DNA from: CAZRXG01 sp964603985 | GTDB lineage: Bacteria; Chloroflexota; Anaerolineae; Aggregatilineales; UBA3940 | Length of the DNA stretch: 64,000 nt | Assembly (NCBI GenBank): GCA_964603985.1 | Contig: CAZRXG010000015.1 | Span: 1 to 64,000, forward strand | Reading direction: 5' to 3' | Shown: one piece after another, positions 26,635-34,602 of the stretch | Numbering within the stretch: position 1 is the first letter of the stretch | Layout of the letters: each line of letters starts with the position of its first letter | Notes under the pieces: generated by a model | The model's input: only the letters and a program-made list of their open reading frames with translations | Told to the model about the DNA's origin: nothing | The model's database searches: none | Position numbers and translations under genes: made by a program

Positions 26635-26658
26635 TGCCGGGGGTGGGGTCAATCCGGC

Positions 26659-27414
26659 TCAATCGACGATGGAGAAGTCCTCCGAGGCGGCCAGGTCGTC
26701 GCCGACGTAGAAGCGGATCTCGTAGCTCCCGGCGGGCCAGCCGCCCTGAGCCTCGAACCAGTAATAGGCAACCCCCTCGCTATCGTGATCCCACGCCTCG
26801 CTCTCGCTGCGAACCACGTTGCCGTTCAGCAGAAGCACCTGTGACCATGATGCCCCGTTGACCATGCCGGTGAATTCCAGCCAGAAGTAAATGCGCTGCG
26901 TCCCGGCGGGGAAGGTGGTGTTGGGGTTGACGGGCGTCAATTGGGGGGAGATTCCGCTGGAGATAGCGGTGATGGTCAGGCTGGCGTCGGCGGGCGGCCT
27001 GACGTCGGACTCGATCGTGGCGATCAGGGAGGTGGGCGATGGGAGAGGCGTCGCCTGGGTGGGCGTGATGGTTGGCGGCACGCCGGTGGCCTCGCCCGGC
27101 ATTGGGCCGGAGGTGGCCGTGCGGGGTGGGGCGATCTCCTGGGCAAGGGTGGGCAGGGGCGTCGGCGGCCTGGAGAAGGGCGATATTCGCCCCGGTGGGG
27201 GGACGATGGTGCGGGCGCGGATTGCCGCGCCGAGGACGGCCAGCGAGACGACGATGATCAGCACCCAGCGCCAGGCCTGGCGGGCGGCCCGCCGCCGGAA
27301 CCGAAAGTAGGGGCTTGTGCGTGATTGTCGGAAGTTGGAGTAGGCCGCGATGAGAGCCACCAGCAGCACAACCCCCAGCACGTATGGGATCAGGTAAACG
27401 ACAAGCGAGAGCAT
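26659..27414 (-). CDS. Membrane protein with C-terminal beta-domain, function unknown
   Basis: 251 residues. Two membrane segments (~4-26 and ~48-65) separated by a basic loop, a Pro/Thr-rich linker of ~85 residues, then a ~110-residue outer domain (QRIYFWLEFTGMVNGASWSQVLLLNG) that resembles beta-sandwich surface domains. It is convergent with the FHA gene, sharing the terminator region. No named family is recognised. Confidence 0.78.
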   Translation of the reverse strand: MLSLVVYLIPYVLGVVLLVALIAAYSNFRQSRTSPYFRFRRRAARQAWRWVLIIVVSLAVLGAAIRARTIVPPPGRISPFSRPPTPLPTLAQEIAPPRTATSGPMPGEATGVPPTITPTQATPLPSPTSLIATIESDVRPPADASLTITAISSGISPQLTPVNPNTTFPAGTQRIYFWLEFTGMVNGASWSQVLLLNGNVVRSESEAWDHDSEGVAYYWFEAQGGWPAGSYEIRFYVGDDLAASEDFSIVD

Positions 27415-27985
27415 GGCGGGCTGTCCCCCTGGTTATCCGGGCAGGTGCCGACTCGGCTCACAGCCAGTATAGCACAAGAGGGGGCCGCCGGAGCAGCGAG
27501 AATCAGGTGGAAGGTAATGAGTCGAAAGCGGCGGGCAGGCGCGGGCGGGGGGCCACCGGTGGACGCGCGAATCCACCCCTTTCTTAAAGGACTCTTAACA
27601 TAAGGTTAATAGGGATTTAAGCGACAGCCGCTAGAATGCGGGCGCATTAAGTGCAGCGACGGTCACCCCCACTTCCGCCTTCCCCCTTGCCCCCTCAGGC
27701 AAGGGGGAAAGCTATTGTAAGGGACGTGTGGGCCGGTGCGCCCGCCGCAAAGTCCCCCGATGCACCTTAACCATTTAATGCGGTAACAACATGGGTGCTC
27801 TGTCAACCTGGATCGTGCGAATTGTGGCCCTGCCCTCACCCATCTCGGACGGCCTGGCCGTCCTCGATTCGCCCTCTCCCACCGGGAGAGGGCAGACTGA
27901 GCGCGACCGGAGGTCGCGACCGCAGGTCGGGCGAAGGCGGGTGAGGGCTTGAGCAACAACTTGTGAAAACCAACTTAACGGAGCA
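27415..27985. other. Intergenic region with repeats
   Basis: No gene is seen. A CCTTCCCCCTTGCCCCCTCAGGCAAGGGGGAAAG palindrome lies near 27678-27712. A reversed end of the palindromic element (GATGCACCTTAACCATTTAATGCGG) is at 27759-27783, and 27830-27980 is the inverted copy of the 5216-5354 repeat. A GCTAGAAT -10-like box is at 27629-27636. Confidence 0.75.
27830..27980 (-). repeat. Inverted copy of the ~140 bp repeat at 5216-5354
   Basis: The reverse complement runs TTAAGTTGGTTTT...CCCTCACCCGCCTTCGCCCGACC...CTCTCCCGGTGGGAGAGGGCGAATCGAGGACGG...GAGATGGGTGAGGGC. Compared with the other copy it has a short extra CGACC repeat in the middle. Confidence 0.75.
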
Positions 27986-28876
27986 CTAGTAGCTCGTCTC
28001 CATGTCGATCAGCCCCTTCTGCTTCGCCCGGCGCAGCGCCCACCGGTAGAAGAACACCGACACGACCCCCAGCACCACGCAGAACCCCAGCAGAATCCCC
28101 ATCAGCGCTGCGTTGGAGAAGCGGGCCAGCGTCGGGAAGGCTGCCGCCTGCGGGCCGAGCATCGCCCGCCGCGCCACCTCCAGCCAGTACGTCACCGGGA
28201 GGGCGAACCCGACCGGCCTCAGCCACACCGGCAGCACGTCCAGCGGGAAGATTGCCCCTGTGAACAGGTACAGCCCTCCTGCCACCGCCGTGCCGATTGA
28301 CCAGAAGTGACGGGCCATCATCATCGTGGCGCTGCCCATCATCAGCCCGATGCACGCCAGCGCGATCACGCCCAGCGCCGTGCTGCCCAGCAGCAGCGGC
28401 CAGTTGATCGTCGCCGCGCTGATCGGCAGCTTGAAGACGACCATCCCGAAGCCAATCGTGATCAGCACCGAGATCGTGCCGATGATCAACTGCGCCACCC
28501 CGCGCCCCATCAGGTAGAAGTAGCCGCTCATCGGCGTGGTGTGCAGCTGCCTGGCCGTGCGGTAGTGCTCGCGGTCGTCGATCACCGTCCAGCTTATCCC
28601 CGTGATCACCTGCGAGACCAGGATGTAAAGCGCGTTGCCCAGGTAGATGTAGGCGAAGATCGGCTCGCCCGTCGCGCCGCCGGTGATCACGTTGTACATC
28701 ACCACCAGGATCAGCACGCTGGCGACCGGACGCGCGAATGAGTAGATCGCGAACAGGAACGGGTCGGCCCAGTTTGACTCGATTTGCCATCCCAGCCACG
28801 CCGCGACCGTGAAGGTGCGCAGCGCGTCGTTCTTGCGCACCAGGGGTATGTTGAGAATCCGCTCTGCGATGATCAT
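27986..28876 (-). CDS. ABC-2 type transporter permease (second of operon)
   Basis: 296 residues with six or so membrane segments and the ABC-2 layout (Pro-rich first cytoplasmic stretch, conserved gating helices). AGGAGGGCAGGAAT precedes the ATG. It is the last gene of a three-gene exporter operon, 12 bases after the preceding permease. Pairs of unequal ABC-2 permeases with one ATPase occur in drug, lipid and bacteriocin exporters; the substrate is not evident. Confidence 0.9.
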   Translation of the reverse strand: MIIAERILNIPLVRKNDALRTFTVAAWLGWQIESNWADPFLFAIYSFARPVASVLILVVMYNVITGGATGEPIFAYIYLGNALYILVSQVITGISWTVIDDREHYRTARQLHTTPMSGYFYLMGRGVAQLIIGTISVLITIGFGMVVFKLPISAATINWPLLLGSTALGVIALACIGLMMGSATMMMARHFWSIGTAVAGGLYLFTGAIFPLDVLPVWLRPVGFALPVTYWLEVARRAMLGPQAAAFPTLARFSNAALMGILLGFCVVLGVVSVFFYRWALRRAKQKGLIDMETSY

Positions 28877-28888
28877 ATTCCTGCCCTC

Positions 28889-29740
28889 CTAGCGGCGGCG
28901 CTCGATCAGCCGACCCTCGCGCCGCCCGATCTCCTCCAGCCTGCCCAGCATCCACCACGCCCCGGCGATGAAGGACACCGACAGCGCGGCCAGGATTGCG
29001 ATCTCAAGCGGCACCGGGAGGAAGCCCAGCGTCGGGTCGCTGCTGAAGAGCAGCTGCCGCATCGCGTCCAGCCCCACCGTGAGGGGGATGATCGAGGTGA
29101 AGGTGGCCGCCCAGGGGCCTAATGCCTTGACCGGGAAGAAAAACCCCGATGCCAGGTAGATCGGCTCCTGGAGCAGGTTAGCCAGATGCCACGCCTCGCG
29201 CCCGCTCGCCAGGAACACCGATGCGAACATCATCCCCATGCCGTACAGTGCCGCCATCGTCAGCGCGAACACTACCAGCAGCAGCGCCACGCTGCCCACC
29301 TGGTACGGCACGCCGAAGATGATCGACCCCACCACCAGGATGATCGCCGCCCGCGTGCCCGTCATGATCAACCCGCCGACTGCCATGCCCAGCAGCACGG
29401 CCATCATCGGGCCGGGGCTGACGACGTACAGCTCCAGGTTGCCGCCGTCCTTGTCCCAGTAAAGCTGGCTCGCCATGCCCCACAGCATGTTCAGCCAGAA
29501 GGCCGTCATCGCCCCGCCCACCACCACGAAGCCGATGTACTCCCCCGGCGCGCCGACGGCCCGGTAGACGAACACGTACGACGCCGTCCCCATCAGTGGC
29601 AGCAGCGTCTCGAAGAATATCCAGCTTGGCTCGCGCACCGAGCCGACAATGCGGGGGTAGGCCCGTGCCCACACCGTCGCCACGAACAGCCGCCAGCCGC
29701 GTGTCTTCTCAACCTGCCCTGCGCCCGGTTGGCTCATCAT
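28889..29740 (-). CDS. ABC-2 type transporter permease (first of operon)
   Basis: 283 residues from MMSQPGAGQVEKTRG; the frame stays open far upstream, but that part lies inside the ATPase gene and is a shadow. Six membrane segments follow a first amphipathic stretch typical of ABC-2 permeases. AGGAGAGGGC lies directly before the ATGATG, and the start overlaps the ATPase stop (ATGATGA), so the genes are translationally coupled. Confidence 0.9.
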   Translation of the reverse strand: MMSQPGAGQVEKTRGWRLFVATVWARAYPRIVGSVREPSWIFFETLLPLMGTASYVFVYRAVGAPGEYIGFVVVGGAMTAFWLNMLWGMASQLYWDKDGGNLELYVVSPGPMMAVLLGMAVGGLIMTGTRAAIILVVGSIIFGVPYQVGSVALLLVVFALTMAALYGMGMMFASVFLASGREAWHLANLLQEPIYLASGFFFPVKALGPWAATFTSIIPLTVGLDAMRQLLFSSDPTLGFLPVPLEIAILAALSVSFIAGAWWMLGRLEEIGRREGRLIERRR

Positions 29741-30792
29741 GCCCTCTCCTGCTGCTGATCGCCGCTTTCCCCGGCGTGGCGCTGCGACGTGTCCACGCTC
29801 AGGCTGCGCCCCACCAGGTCGATGAACACGTCCTCCAGCGTCGGCTCGCGCTTCTCCAGCGAGATCAGGTTTGAGCCGCGCTGTGTCAGGTGCGCCAGCA
29901 CGTCCGACAGCACCTCCTCCTGCTCCAGGATCAGGCTCAGGTTGGTGTAGCCGTTCTGGTCGGATACGCCCACCTGCCGCACGCCCGGCACTGCCTCGAT
30001 CATCGCGTCGCCGCTGGGACGCGGCCCCAGCAGTCCCACCTTGAGGTGAAAGATCGCCTCGCGTTGCAGCCGCCGCTTGAGGTTGGCCGGAGTGTCGCAC
30101 GCCAGCACCTTGCCCCGGTCGATGATCGCCAGCCGGTCGCACAGCTCGTCGGCCTCGGCCATGTAGTGCGTCGTCAGCAGGATCGTCCGGTCGGGATGCT
30201 CGACCATCCACTGCCGGACGAACCCCCGCACGTCGCGCGCTGCCGCCACGTCCAGGCCCAGCGTCGGCTCGTCGAGGAAGATCACGCCCGGATCGCACAC
30301 GAAGCCCCGGACGAAGTTCATCTTCTGGCGCAGCCCGGTCGAGAGGTCTGAGATCTTGGTGCGCTTGCGGTCGGCCAGCTCGACCACGTCCAGCAGCGCG
30401 TCGATGCGCCGGCGGGCGGTCTTGCTGTCCAGCCCGTAGAAGCGCGCGAACATCCACAAGTTCTCCTCGACCGTCAGCAGGCCGTAGCCGCTCGTCTCCC
30501 CGCCGCTGACCATGCTGATCAGCCGCCGGATCTCCTTCACGTCCCGCGTCACGTCCAGCCCCTCGACGTAGGCCCGCCCGCCGGTCGGCAGAAGCAGTGT
30601 CGCCAGGATCTTGATCAGCGTGGTCTTGCCCGCCCCGTTTGGCCCCAGCAGCCCGAACAGCTCCCCTCGCTCGACCGTCACGTCGACCCCGTCCAGCGCG
30701 ATCACCTCCTGCGGGTCGTCTTTGCGCTTTGGGCCGCGCAGTTTGTAGGTCCGGCGCACGTCCTCGGTGTAAATCGCCGCTGTGTCTTTCAT
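29737..30792 (-). CDS. ABC transporter ATP-binding protein (DrrA-like exporter ATPase)
   Basis: 351 residues from MKDTAAIYTEDVRRTY, with AGGGGAC four bases upstream; an in-frame start at 30870 is rejected. Walker A GLLGPNGAGKTTL, signature LSTGLRQKM (S-T-G in place of SGG), Walker B VIFLDEPTLGLD and the H-loop THYMAEADELCDR are present, followed by a C-terminal ~90-residue extension. This is the DrrA/ABC-2 exporter class. It is the first gene of an operon with a long leader (30793-31109) that contains a terminator. Confidence 0.93.
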   Translation of the reverse strand: MKDTAAIYTEDVRRTYKLRGPKRKDDPQEVIALDGVDVTVERGELFGLLGPNGAGKTTLIKILATLLLPTGGRAYVEGLDVTRDVKEIRRLISMVSGGETSGYGLLTVEENLWMFARFYGLDSKTARRRIDALLDVVELADRKRTKISDLSTGLRQKMNFVRGFVCDPGVIFLDEPTLGLDVAAARDVRGFVRQWMVEHPDRTILLTTHYMAEADELCDRLAIIDRGKVLACDTPANLKRRLQREAIFHLKVGLLGPRPSGDAMIEAVPGVRQVGVSDQNGYTNLSLILEQEEVLSDVLAHLTQRGSNLISLEKREPTLEDVFIDLVGRSLSVDTSQRHAGESGDQQQERA

Positions 30793-30863
30793 CTGTCCCC
30801 TTCTTTTTACGTGTGAGTTAAATCCCTGAGCCGGTCGCGTTCCCTTGCCTTCGATCGCCATAA

Positions 30864-30882
30864 AACACACAGGCCGTGTGTT
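30864..30882 (-). other. Second stem-loop in the exporter leader
   Basis: AACACAC-GGCCT-GTGTGTT pairs perfectly and is followed on the minus strand by TTATGG. It lies 72 bases before the ATPase start and is a possible further regulatory hairpin. Confidence 0.45.
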
Positions 30883-30926
30883 ACCCCGGACCCGGCACCC
30901 ACGGCCTGCAAGAAATACGACCGGCC

Positions 30927-30964
30927 AAAATAAAAACCGTGGGCGGCTTCGCAGCGGCCCACGG
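30927..30964 (-). terminator. Intrinsic terminator inside the exporter leader (candidate attenuator)
   Basis: On the minus strand CCGTGGGC (30964-30957) pairs with GCCCACGG (30944-30937), extended by inner CGCTGCGAAGC pairing, and is followed by TTTTTATTTT (30936-30927). It lies 134 bases before the ATPase start and after a good promoter, so most transcripts would stop here unless it is bypassed. A repeat of the 5' arm (CCGTGGG, 30904-30898) could pair with the 3' arm instead. Confidence 0.75.
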
Positions 30965-30990
30965 GTTGGTATCGAATCAGGATACGTATC

Positions 30991-31083
30991 TCAACCATCA
31001 GCAGGCGCACTACGGCCCGGGTAAGCAGCAGCATCGAGGGCTGTATGTGCCGTCATACGTGCTGGCCCAGGTGTAATGAACAT
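30991..31083 (-). CDS. Candidate 30-residue leader peptide of the ABC exporter operon
   Basis: ATG at 31083-31081 follows AAAGGAGG (31101-31094) by 10 bases and opens a 30-codon frame (MFITPGPARMTAHTALDAAA...) ending in TGA. The ORF lies between a strong promoter and an intrinsic terminator in front of an exporter operon. Translation of such leader ORFs is known to control terminators upstream of antibiotic-responsive ABC genes such as B. subtilis bmrCD. No homology is recognised, so the case rests on layout. Confidence 0.5.
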   Translation of the reverse strand: MFITPGPARMTAHTALDAAAYPGRSAPADG

Positions 31084-31115
31084 GTGTCGCCTGCCTCCTT
31101 TCGTAAGATGGACGG

Positions 31116-31144
31116 AGTATAACTCCCCCTGCGAGGCGTGTCAA
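31116..31144 (-). promoter_or_regulatory. Sigma70-type promoter of the exporter leader
   Basis: On the minus strand -35 TTGACA (31144-31139), exactly 17 bases, -10 TATACT (31121-31116). Transcription should start near 31109, seven to eight bases before the ribosome site of the leader ORF. Confidence 0.75.
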
Positions 31145-31218
31145 AAACAAGGGGGACGTAGCGGCAGCCGATCCATCCATCCGCGAAATCCGCGAAATTT
31201 GCGGACTGAACTCTCCCC

Positions 31219-32814
31219 TCACGTCTCCTCGTGACGGTCTTCAAGCGTCAGCACCTTGATGCCGATCGCCGCCTCGATCTCGTCCGCCAGCGCCTGCAGC
31301 GCCTCGCGCTGGAACAGGCTGCTGTCCCTCTCCGGGCTGCCCAGCACCACCAGGCTGACCTCCTCCTCGTGGGCCACGGCCTGAAGCTGCTCGCGCAGGG
31401 TGCCCGTCCTGACGATCACCCGCGCCCGCACGCCTGCCTGACGGGCCTGCTCTTGCGCCGTCGTTTGCAGGAAGGCCAGCATGTGCTCGACCTGGGCCTT
31501 GACGTTGATCACAATCGGCGTCGCCACCCGCTCCAGAAGGCGCTGGTCGAACACATACAAAAAGAGCAGTTCGGCGTCCTCCGCCCGCGCCAGCGCGATG
31601 GCCTGCTCGTGGGTTGATTGGCTGGTTTGCCCGCCCCGCGTCGCGCACAGGATCTTGCCCCGGCCCCTTTCCTGCTCGCCGATCCTGGCGGCGATCAGGT
31701 CGCCGATCCACTTGCGGCCCGCCAGCCCCAGCCCTCCCACTGCGATGATCACCCCGCACACTGCCAGCCAATCGAGCAGCGTCCCCCCGGCTGCGATGAC
31801 CACCTGGTAGGCGAGGAAGCCCAGGTACGTCATCAGCAGGTACGCGCCAACCACGCGGTTGATCGTGCGCGCCCTGCCCAGCCATTGCGCGTCCAGCAGC
31901 AGCAGGGCCACCAGCGTCAGGTTGATCGCGTTCATGAAGATGAAGCTCAGGATGGCCGTCTCCCCGATGTCCAGCGGGCGGATCAGCGCCGGAAGTCCCA
32001 GCCCGAACAGCAGGTTGAACAGGTTGCTGCCGAAGGCCGTGCCCAGCACCAGGTCGGCGTGCCCGCGCCGCGCCGCCTGGATCGACGATGCGATCTCCGG
32101 CAGTGAGGTGCCCGGCCCGATGATCGCCAGCCCTATGATGAACTCCGGCACGTTCAGCACCATTGCCAGCGCCGTCGTGTTGAGGATCAGCACCCGCGAG
32201 GCCAGCACCAGCACCACCAGCCCCCCGAACAGCGCCAGCAGTGCCTGCCCGCGCGTGAGGTGCAGCGCCGTCGGGTGCGAGATGGCCTCGATCTCGGTCA
32301 TCTCGACCAGCAGCACGCTTCTCTCGTGGGTGCTCCTGGCGTACTGGATGATCAGGTACACCGCTGCCACGAACACAGCCAGCATCAGCGCCGCCTCAAG
32401 GTGTCCGATCCGCCCGTCGATGACCAGTGCCGTCATCAGGCCGGTCGCCGCCACGTACAGCGGGACGTCCTTCTCCAGTGCGGCGCGCGGCACCGCGATC
32501 AGGCCGGCGATCAGTGCCGATACGCCCAGCTCGATGCCGAAGTTGACCAGGTTCGACCCCAGGATGTTGCCCGCCACCGCCGACGTGTCGCCGCTGCCCA
32601 GCACGACGACCAGGTTGACCGCCAGCTCAGCCGACGAGGTGCCCATCGCGACCACCGTCGCCCCGATCACCAGTGGGCTGATGTTCAATGCGTGAGCCAT
32701 GTGGACGGCGCCGTCCACCAGGTAGTGCGAGGCGCGGGTCACGACGTACAGTGCGCCGAGGATGAGCAGGATGTTGATGGGCAGCGGCAGCCCGCAGAAG
32801 AAGCGTTCCAGCAT
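31219..32814 (-). CDS. CaCA-family sodium/calcium antiporter fused to a Usp-like domain
   Basis: 531 residues. Two halves of about five membrane segments each carry the inverted alpha repeats of the family: GATVVAMGTSSAELAVN with GNILGSNLVN in the first, and GPGTSLPEIASS with GTAFGSNLFN in the second. After residue ~370 comes a soluble ~150-residue domain with a universal-stress-protein pattern (ILCATRGGQTSQSTHEQAIALARAEDAELLFLYVF... LVVLGSPERDSS). The antiporter exchanges cations across the membrane; the Usp part suggests nucleotide or stress sensing. Related bacterial YrbG-like proteins lack it. The gene has no close cotranscribed neighbour. Confidence 0.88.
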   Translation of the reverse strand: MLERFFCGLPLPINILLILGALYVVTRASHYLVDGAVHMAHALNISPLVIGATVVAMGTSSAELAVNLVVVLGSGDTSAVAGNILGSNLVNFGIELGVSALIAGLIAVPRAALEKDVPLYVAATGLMTALVIDGRIGHLEAALMLAVFVAAVYLIIQYARSTHERSVLLVEMTEIEAISHPTALHLTRGQALLALFGGLVVLVLASRVLILNTTALAMVLNVPEFIIGLAIIGPGTSLPEIASSIQAARRGHADLVLGTAFGSNLFNLLFGLGLPALIRPLDIGETAILSFIFMNAINLTLVALLLLDAQWLGRARTINRVVGAYLLMTYLGFLAYQVVIAAGGTLLDWLAVCGVIIAVGGLGLAGRKWIGDLIAARIGEQERGRGKILCATRGGQTSQSTHEQAIALARAEDAELLFLYVFDQRLLERVATPIVINVKAQVEHMLAFLQTTAQEQARQAGVRARVIVRTGTLREQLQAVAHEEEVSLVVLGSPERDSSLFQREALQALADEIEAAIGIKVLTLEDRHEET

Positions 32815-33257
32815 TGACGCTATTTACCTCTCTGTGTAACTGGGTTGTTCGCCAGGTCGCACAGGGGCGGTTTGCGACCTGCCCCTGATCTCACTTACAT
32901 CATACAACATGTCGGGTGCGAATCCGAGAGCGTTTCTGGGTTGTGTTTCTGAGTGCCCTGTTAAGCTTTCTAATTCCCCCTCGTCGTCGCTGCGCTCCGG
33001 TCATCGTTTGCCCCCCACCCTCGTCCCCTCCCCCACATTTCGCGCCTGACGGCGCTGGGGGGAGGGGGCAGTCAAGCAGCCAGGCAGCCAGGCAGCCAGG
33101 CAGCCAGACGAGTCACATTTCCATCATGGCCGGATTAAATACTCAAGGTGCATCGGGGAGAGGGCGAATTGAGGACGGTCTGCCGTCCGAGATGGGGGAG
33201 GGCAGTATGGGGGACGGATGAGCCGTCAGGCTCACAGGGGGGTGGCGTGGTATGGCA
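32815..33257. other. Intergenic region occupied by repeats
   Basis: No gene is seen between the antiporter and the GTPase promoter. Besides the palindromic element at 32996-33153 there is a partial copy of the 5216-5354 repeat (33155-33212) and an inverted GGGGGACGGATGAGCCGT block (33209-33226) like that at 7242-7277. Confidence 0.7.
32996..33153 (+). repeat. Palindromic MITE-like element with expanded 8-base tandem units
   Basis: CTCCGGTCATCGTTTGCCCCCCACC, inner stem CCCCTCCCCC/GGGGGGAGGGGG capped by GCGCCTGACGGCGC, and right end CATGGCCGGATTAAATACTCAAGGTGCAT. The right arm contains four AGGCAGCC-type units (33077-33108) where other copies have one or two. The left terminus is replaced. Confidence 0.8.
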
Positions 33258-33287
33258 TTGACCTGATGCCGGGTTGCTCTATACAAT
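33258..33287 (+). promoter_or_regulatory. Candidate promoter of the TGS GTPase gene
   Basis: -35 TTGACC (33258-33263) and -10 TATACA (33280-33285, spacing 16) or TACAAT (33282-33287, spacing 18). The GTPase start is about 105 bases downstream. Confidence 0.5.
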
Positions 33288-33307
33288 TGGAGGTGTACCA
33301 CGCAGGC

Positions 33308-33391
33308 ATGTTGTCTGTTTTGGGAAAGGTCGTGCACCAGAAGATGAGCAAGCTCGTCAGCAGCGTACTCAGCAGGAAAGTGAGCGGGTAG
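33308..33391 (+). CDS. Possible 27-residue upstream ORF of the GTPase gene
   Basis: ATG at 33308 opens MLSVLGKVVHQKMSKLV..., a basic amphipathic peptide, and its TAG (33389-33391) ends two bases before the GTPase ATG. GGAGG (33289-33293) is 14 bases upstream, farther than ideal. The GTPase itself has only a weak ribosome site, so coupling is possible. Confidence 0.3.
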   Translation: MLSVLGKVVHQKMSKLVSSVLSRKVSG

Positions 33392-33393
33392 CC

Positions 33394-34383
33394 ATGCCAA
33401 CCAACCTTCCCCCGGAGTATTATGATGTTGAGAAGCTCTATCGGGAGGCCAGAACGCCGGAGGAGAAGGCCGAGCACCTTGAGGAAATGCTCAGCACTAT
33501 CCCCAAGCACAAAGGCACCGATAAACTGCGGGCCGACCTGCGCCGCAAGCTCTCCAAGTTAAAAGCTGCCGCCCAGACCCAAAAAAAGACCGGTCGGCGG
33601 GAATCGGCCTATCGCATCGACAGAGAGGGCGCCGGGCAGGCGGTCGTCGTCGGGCCGCCCAACGTGGGGAAGTCCTCGTTGGTGGCTGCGCTGACCAATG
33701 CCACCCCTGAGGTGGCCGATTATCCGTACACCACGCAGTTGCCCATTCCAGGCATGATGCCGGTTGATAATATCAGGGTCCAGTTGATCGATACGCCCCC
33801 TGTGGGCGGGGAGTTTGTCGAGCCGCAGGTGTTCAATCTGATCCGGCAGGCGGATCTCATCCTGTTGGTCGTGGACCTCCAGACCTACCCCATCGAGCAG
33901 CTTGAGGACACGGTTGCCGCGCTGGAGGAGCGACGCATCGTCCCAGGCCACCTGAGAGAGCGTTACGCCGGGGATCAGCGCCGCCTGACCTTCATCCCGC
34001 TGCTGGTGCTGGTCAACAAGAACGATGACGCAGGCTCCGACGAGGATTTTGAGGCGCTGTGCGAGTTGATCGGCGGTGATTGGCCGCTGGTGCCCGTCTC
34101 CGCCGCGACCGGTCGCAACCTCGACCGCCTGAAGCAGCTTGTGTTCGATCACCTGGGGATCGTCCGCGTTTACTCCAAGCCCCCCGGCAAGGAGCCGGAT
34201 TTCAGCTCCCCGTTTGTCATGAGGAAGGGCGGCAATGTGGAGGAGTTCGCGGGCAAGGTGCACAAGGACTTCGTCGAAAACCTGAAGTCGGCTCGCGTCT
34301 GGGGCAGTGGCGTGCACGACGGGCAGATGGTGGGCCGCGATCACGTCCTTCATGATGGTGACGTGGTGGAGCTGCGCATTTAG
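33394..34383 (+). CDS. OBG/DRG-type GTPase with TGS domain
   Basis: 329 residues from MPTNLPPEYYDVEKLYREA. A helical N-terminal ~75 residues with charged segments precedes the G domain: G1 GPPNVGKSS (~87-95), DTPPVGG for G3, NKND for G4 and VSAATG for G5. The C-terminal ~70 residues (IVRVYSKPPGKEPD ... VLHDGDVVELRI) are a TGS domain, an RNA- or regulator-binding module. The DRG-like order HTH/coil-G-TGS suggests a ribosome-associated role. It has its own promoter; the long upstream in-frame extension to 33274 is rejected because it would overlap the -10 box. Confidence 0.9.
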   Translation: MPTNLPPEYYDVEKLYREARTPEEKAEHLEEMLSTIPKHKGTDKLRADLRRKLSKLKAAAQTQKKTGRRESAYRIDREGAGQAVVVGPPNVGKSSLVAALTNATPEVADYPYTTQLPIPGMMPVDNIRVQLIDTPPVGGEFVEPQVFNLIRQADLILLVVDLQTYPIEQLEDTVAALEERRIVPGHLRERYAGDQRRLTFIPLLVLVNKNDDAGSDEDFEALCELIGGDWPLVPVSAATGRNLDRLKQLVFDHLGIVRVYSKPPGKEPDFSSPFVMRKGGNVEEFAGKVHKDFVENLKSARVWGSGVHDGQMVGRDHVLHDGDVVELRI

Positions 34384-34519
34384 CGTGCGCCTGTGGGGGG
34401 CATCGCGTCCAGATCTTGCCGGTAGTGCGCTTCCTGTGTATCTATTTTGTCCTGGTGTGTTTAGTAGTACAGCACACTCTCGCGGCAGGCGTAAAGTCGG
34501 GGCGGCCCCAAACGGCAAA

Positions 34520-34541
34520 CGACCCGGCTCAGACCGGGTCG
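34520..34541 (-). terminator. Stem-loop terminator candidate between convergent genes
   Basis: CGACCCGG-TCTGAG-CCGGGTCG pairs perfectly; on the minus strand it is followed by TTTGCCGTTTG, a weak U tract. It lies 62 bases past the stop of the lipoprotein gene at 34603. Confidence 0.5.
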
Positions 34542-34602
34542 CTGCGGTGGCACTGCTGGGGGCGCTGTGGCCCTGCTGCAAAGAGGGGGTTAACCACTCT
34601 TG

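Noticed and set aside
29741..30457. In-frame upstream extension of the first ABC permease
   Set aside because: The added part overlaps the ATPase gene entirely and is Arg/Ala-rich shadow sequence; the true start has AGGAGAGGG.
30807..31034. Minus-strand frame starting MLLLTRAVVRLLMVEI, resembling a branched-chain amino acid leader peptide
   Set aside because: No ribosome site precedes its ATG, it reads straight through the terminator, and the operon downstream is an exporter, not a Leu/Ile/Val pathway. The frame at 31083 fits the ribosome site.
30876..31076. 66-codon plus-strand frame
   Set aside because: It has a GTG start without a ribosome site and lies opposite the exporter leader hairpins.
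33077..33108. AGGCAGCC repeats as a possible CRISPR or phase-variable site
   Set aside because: The units are contiguous, have no spacers and lie inside a non-coding palindromic element.
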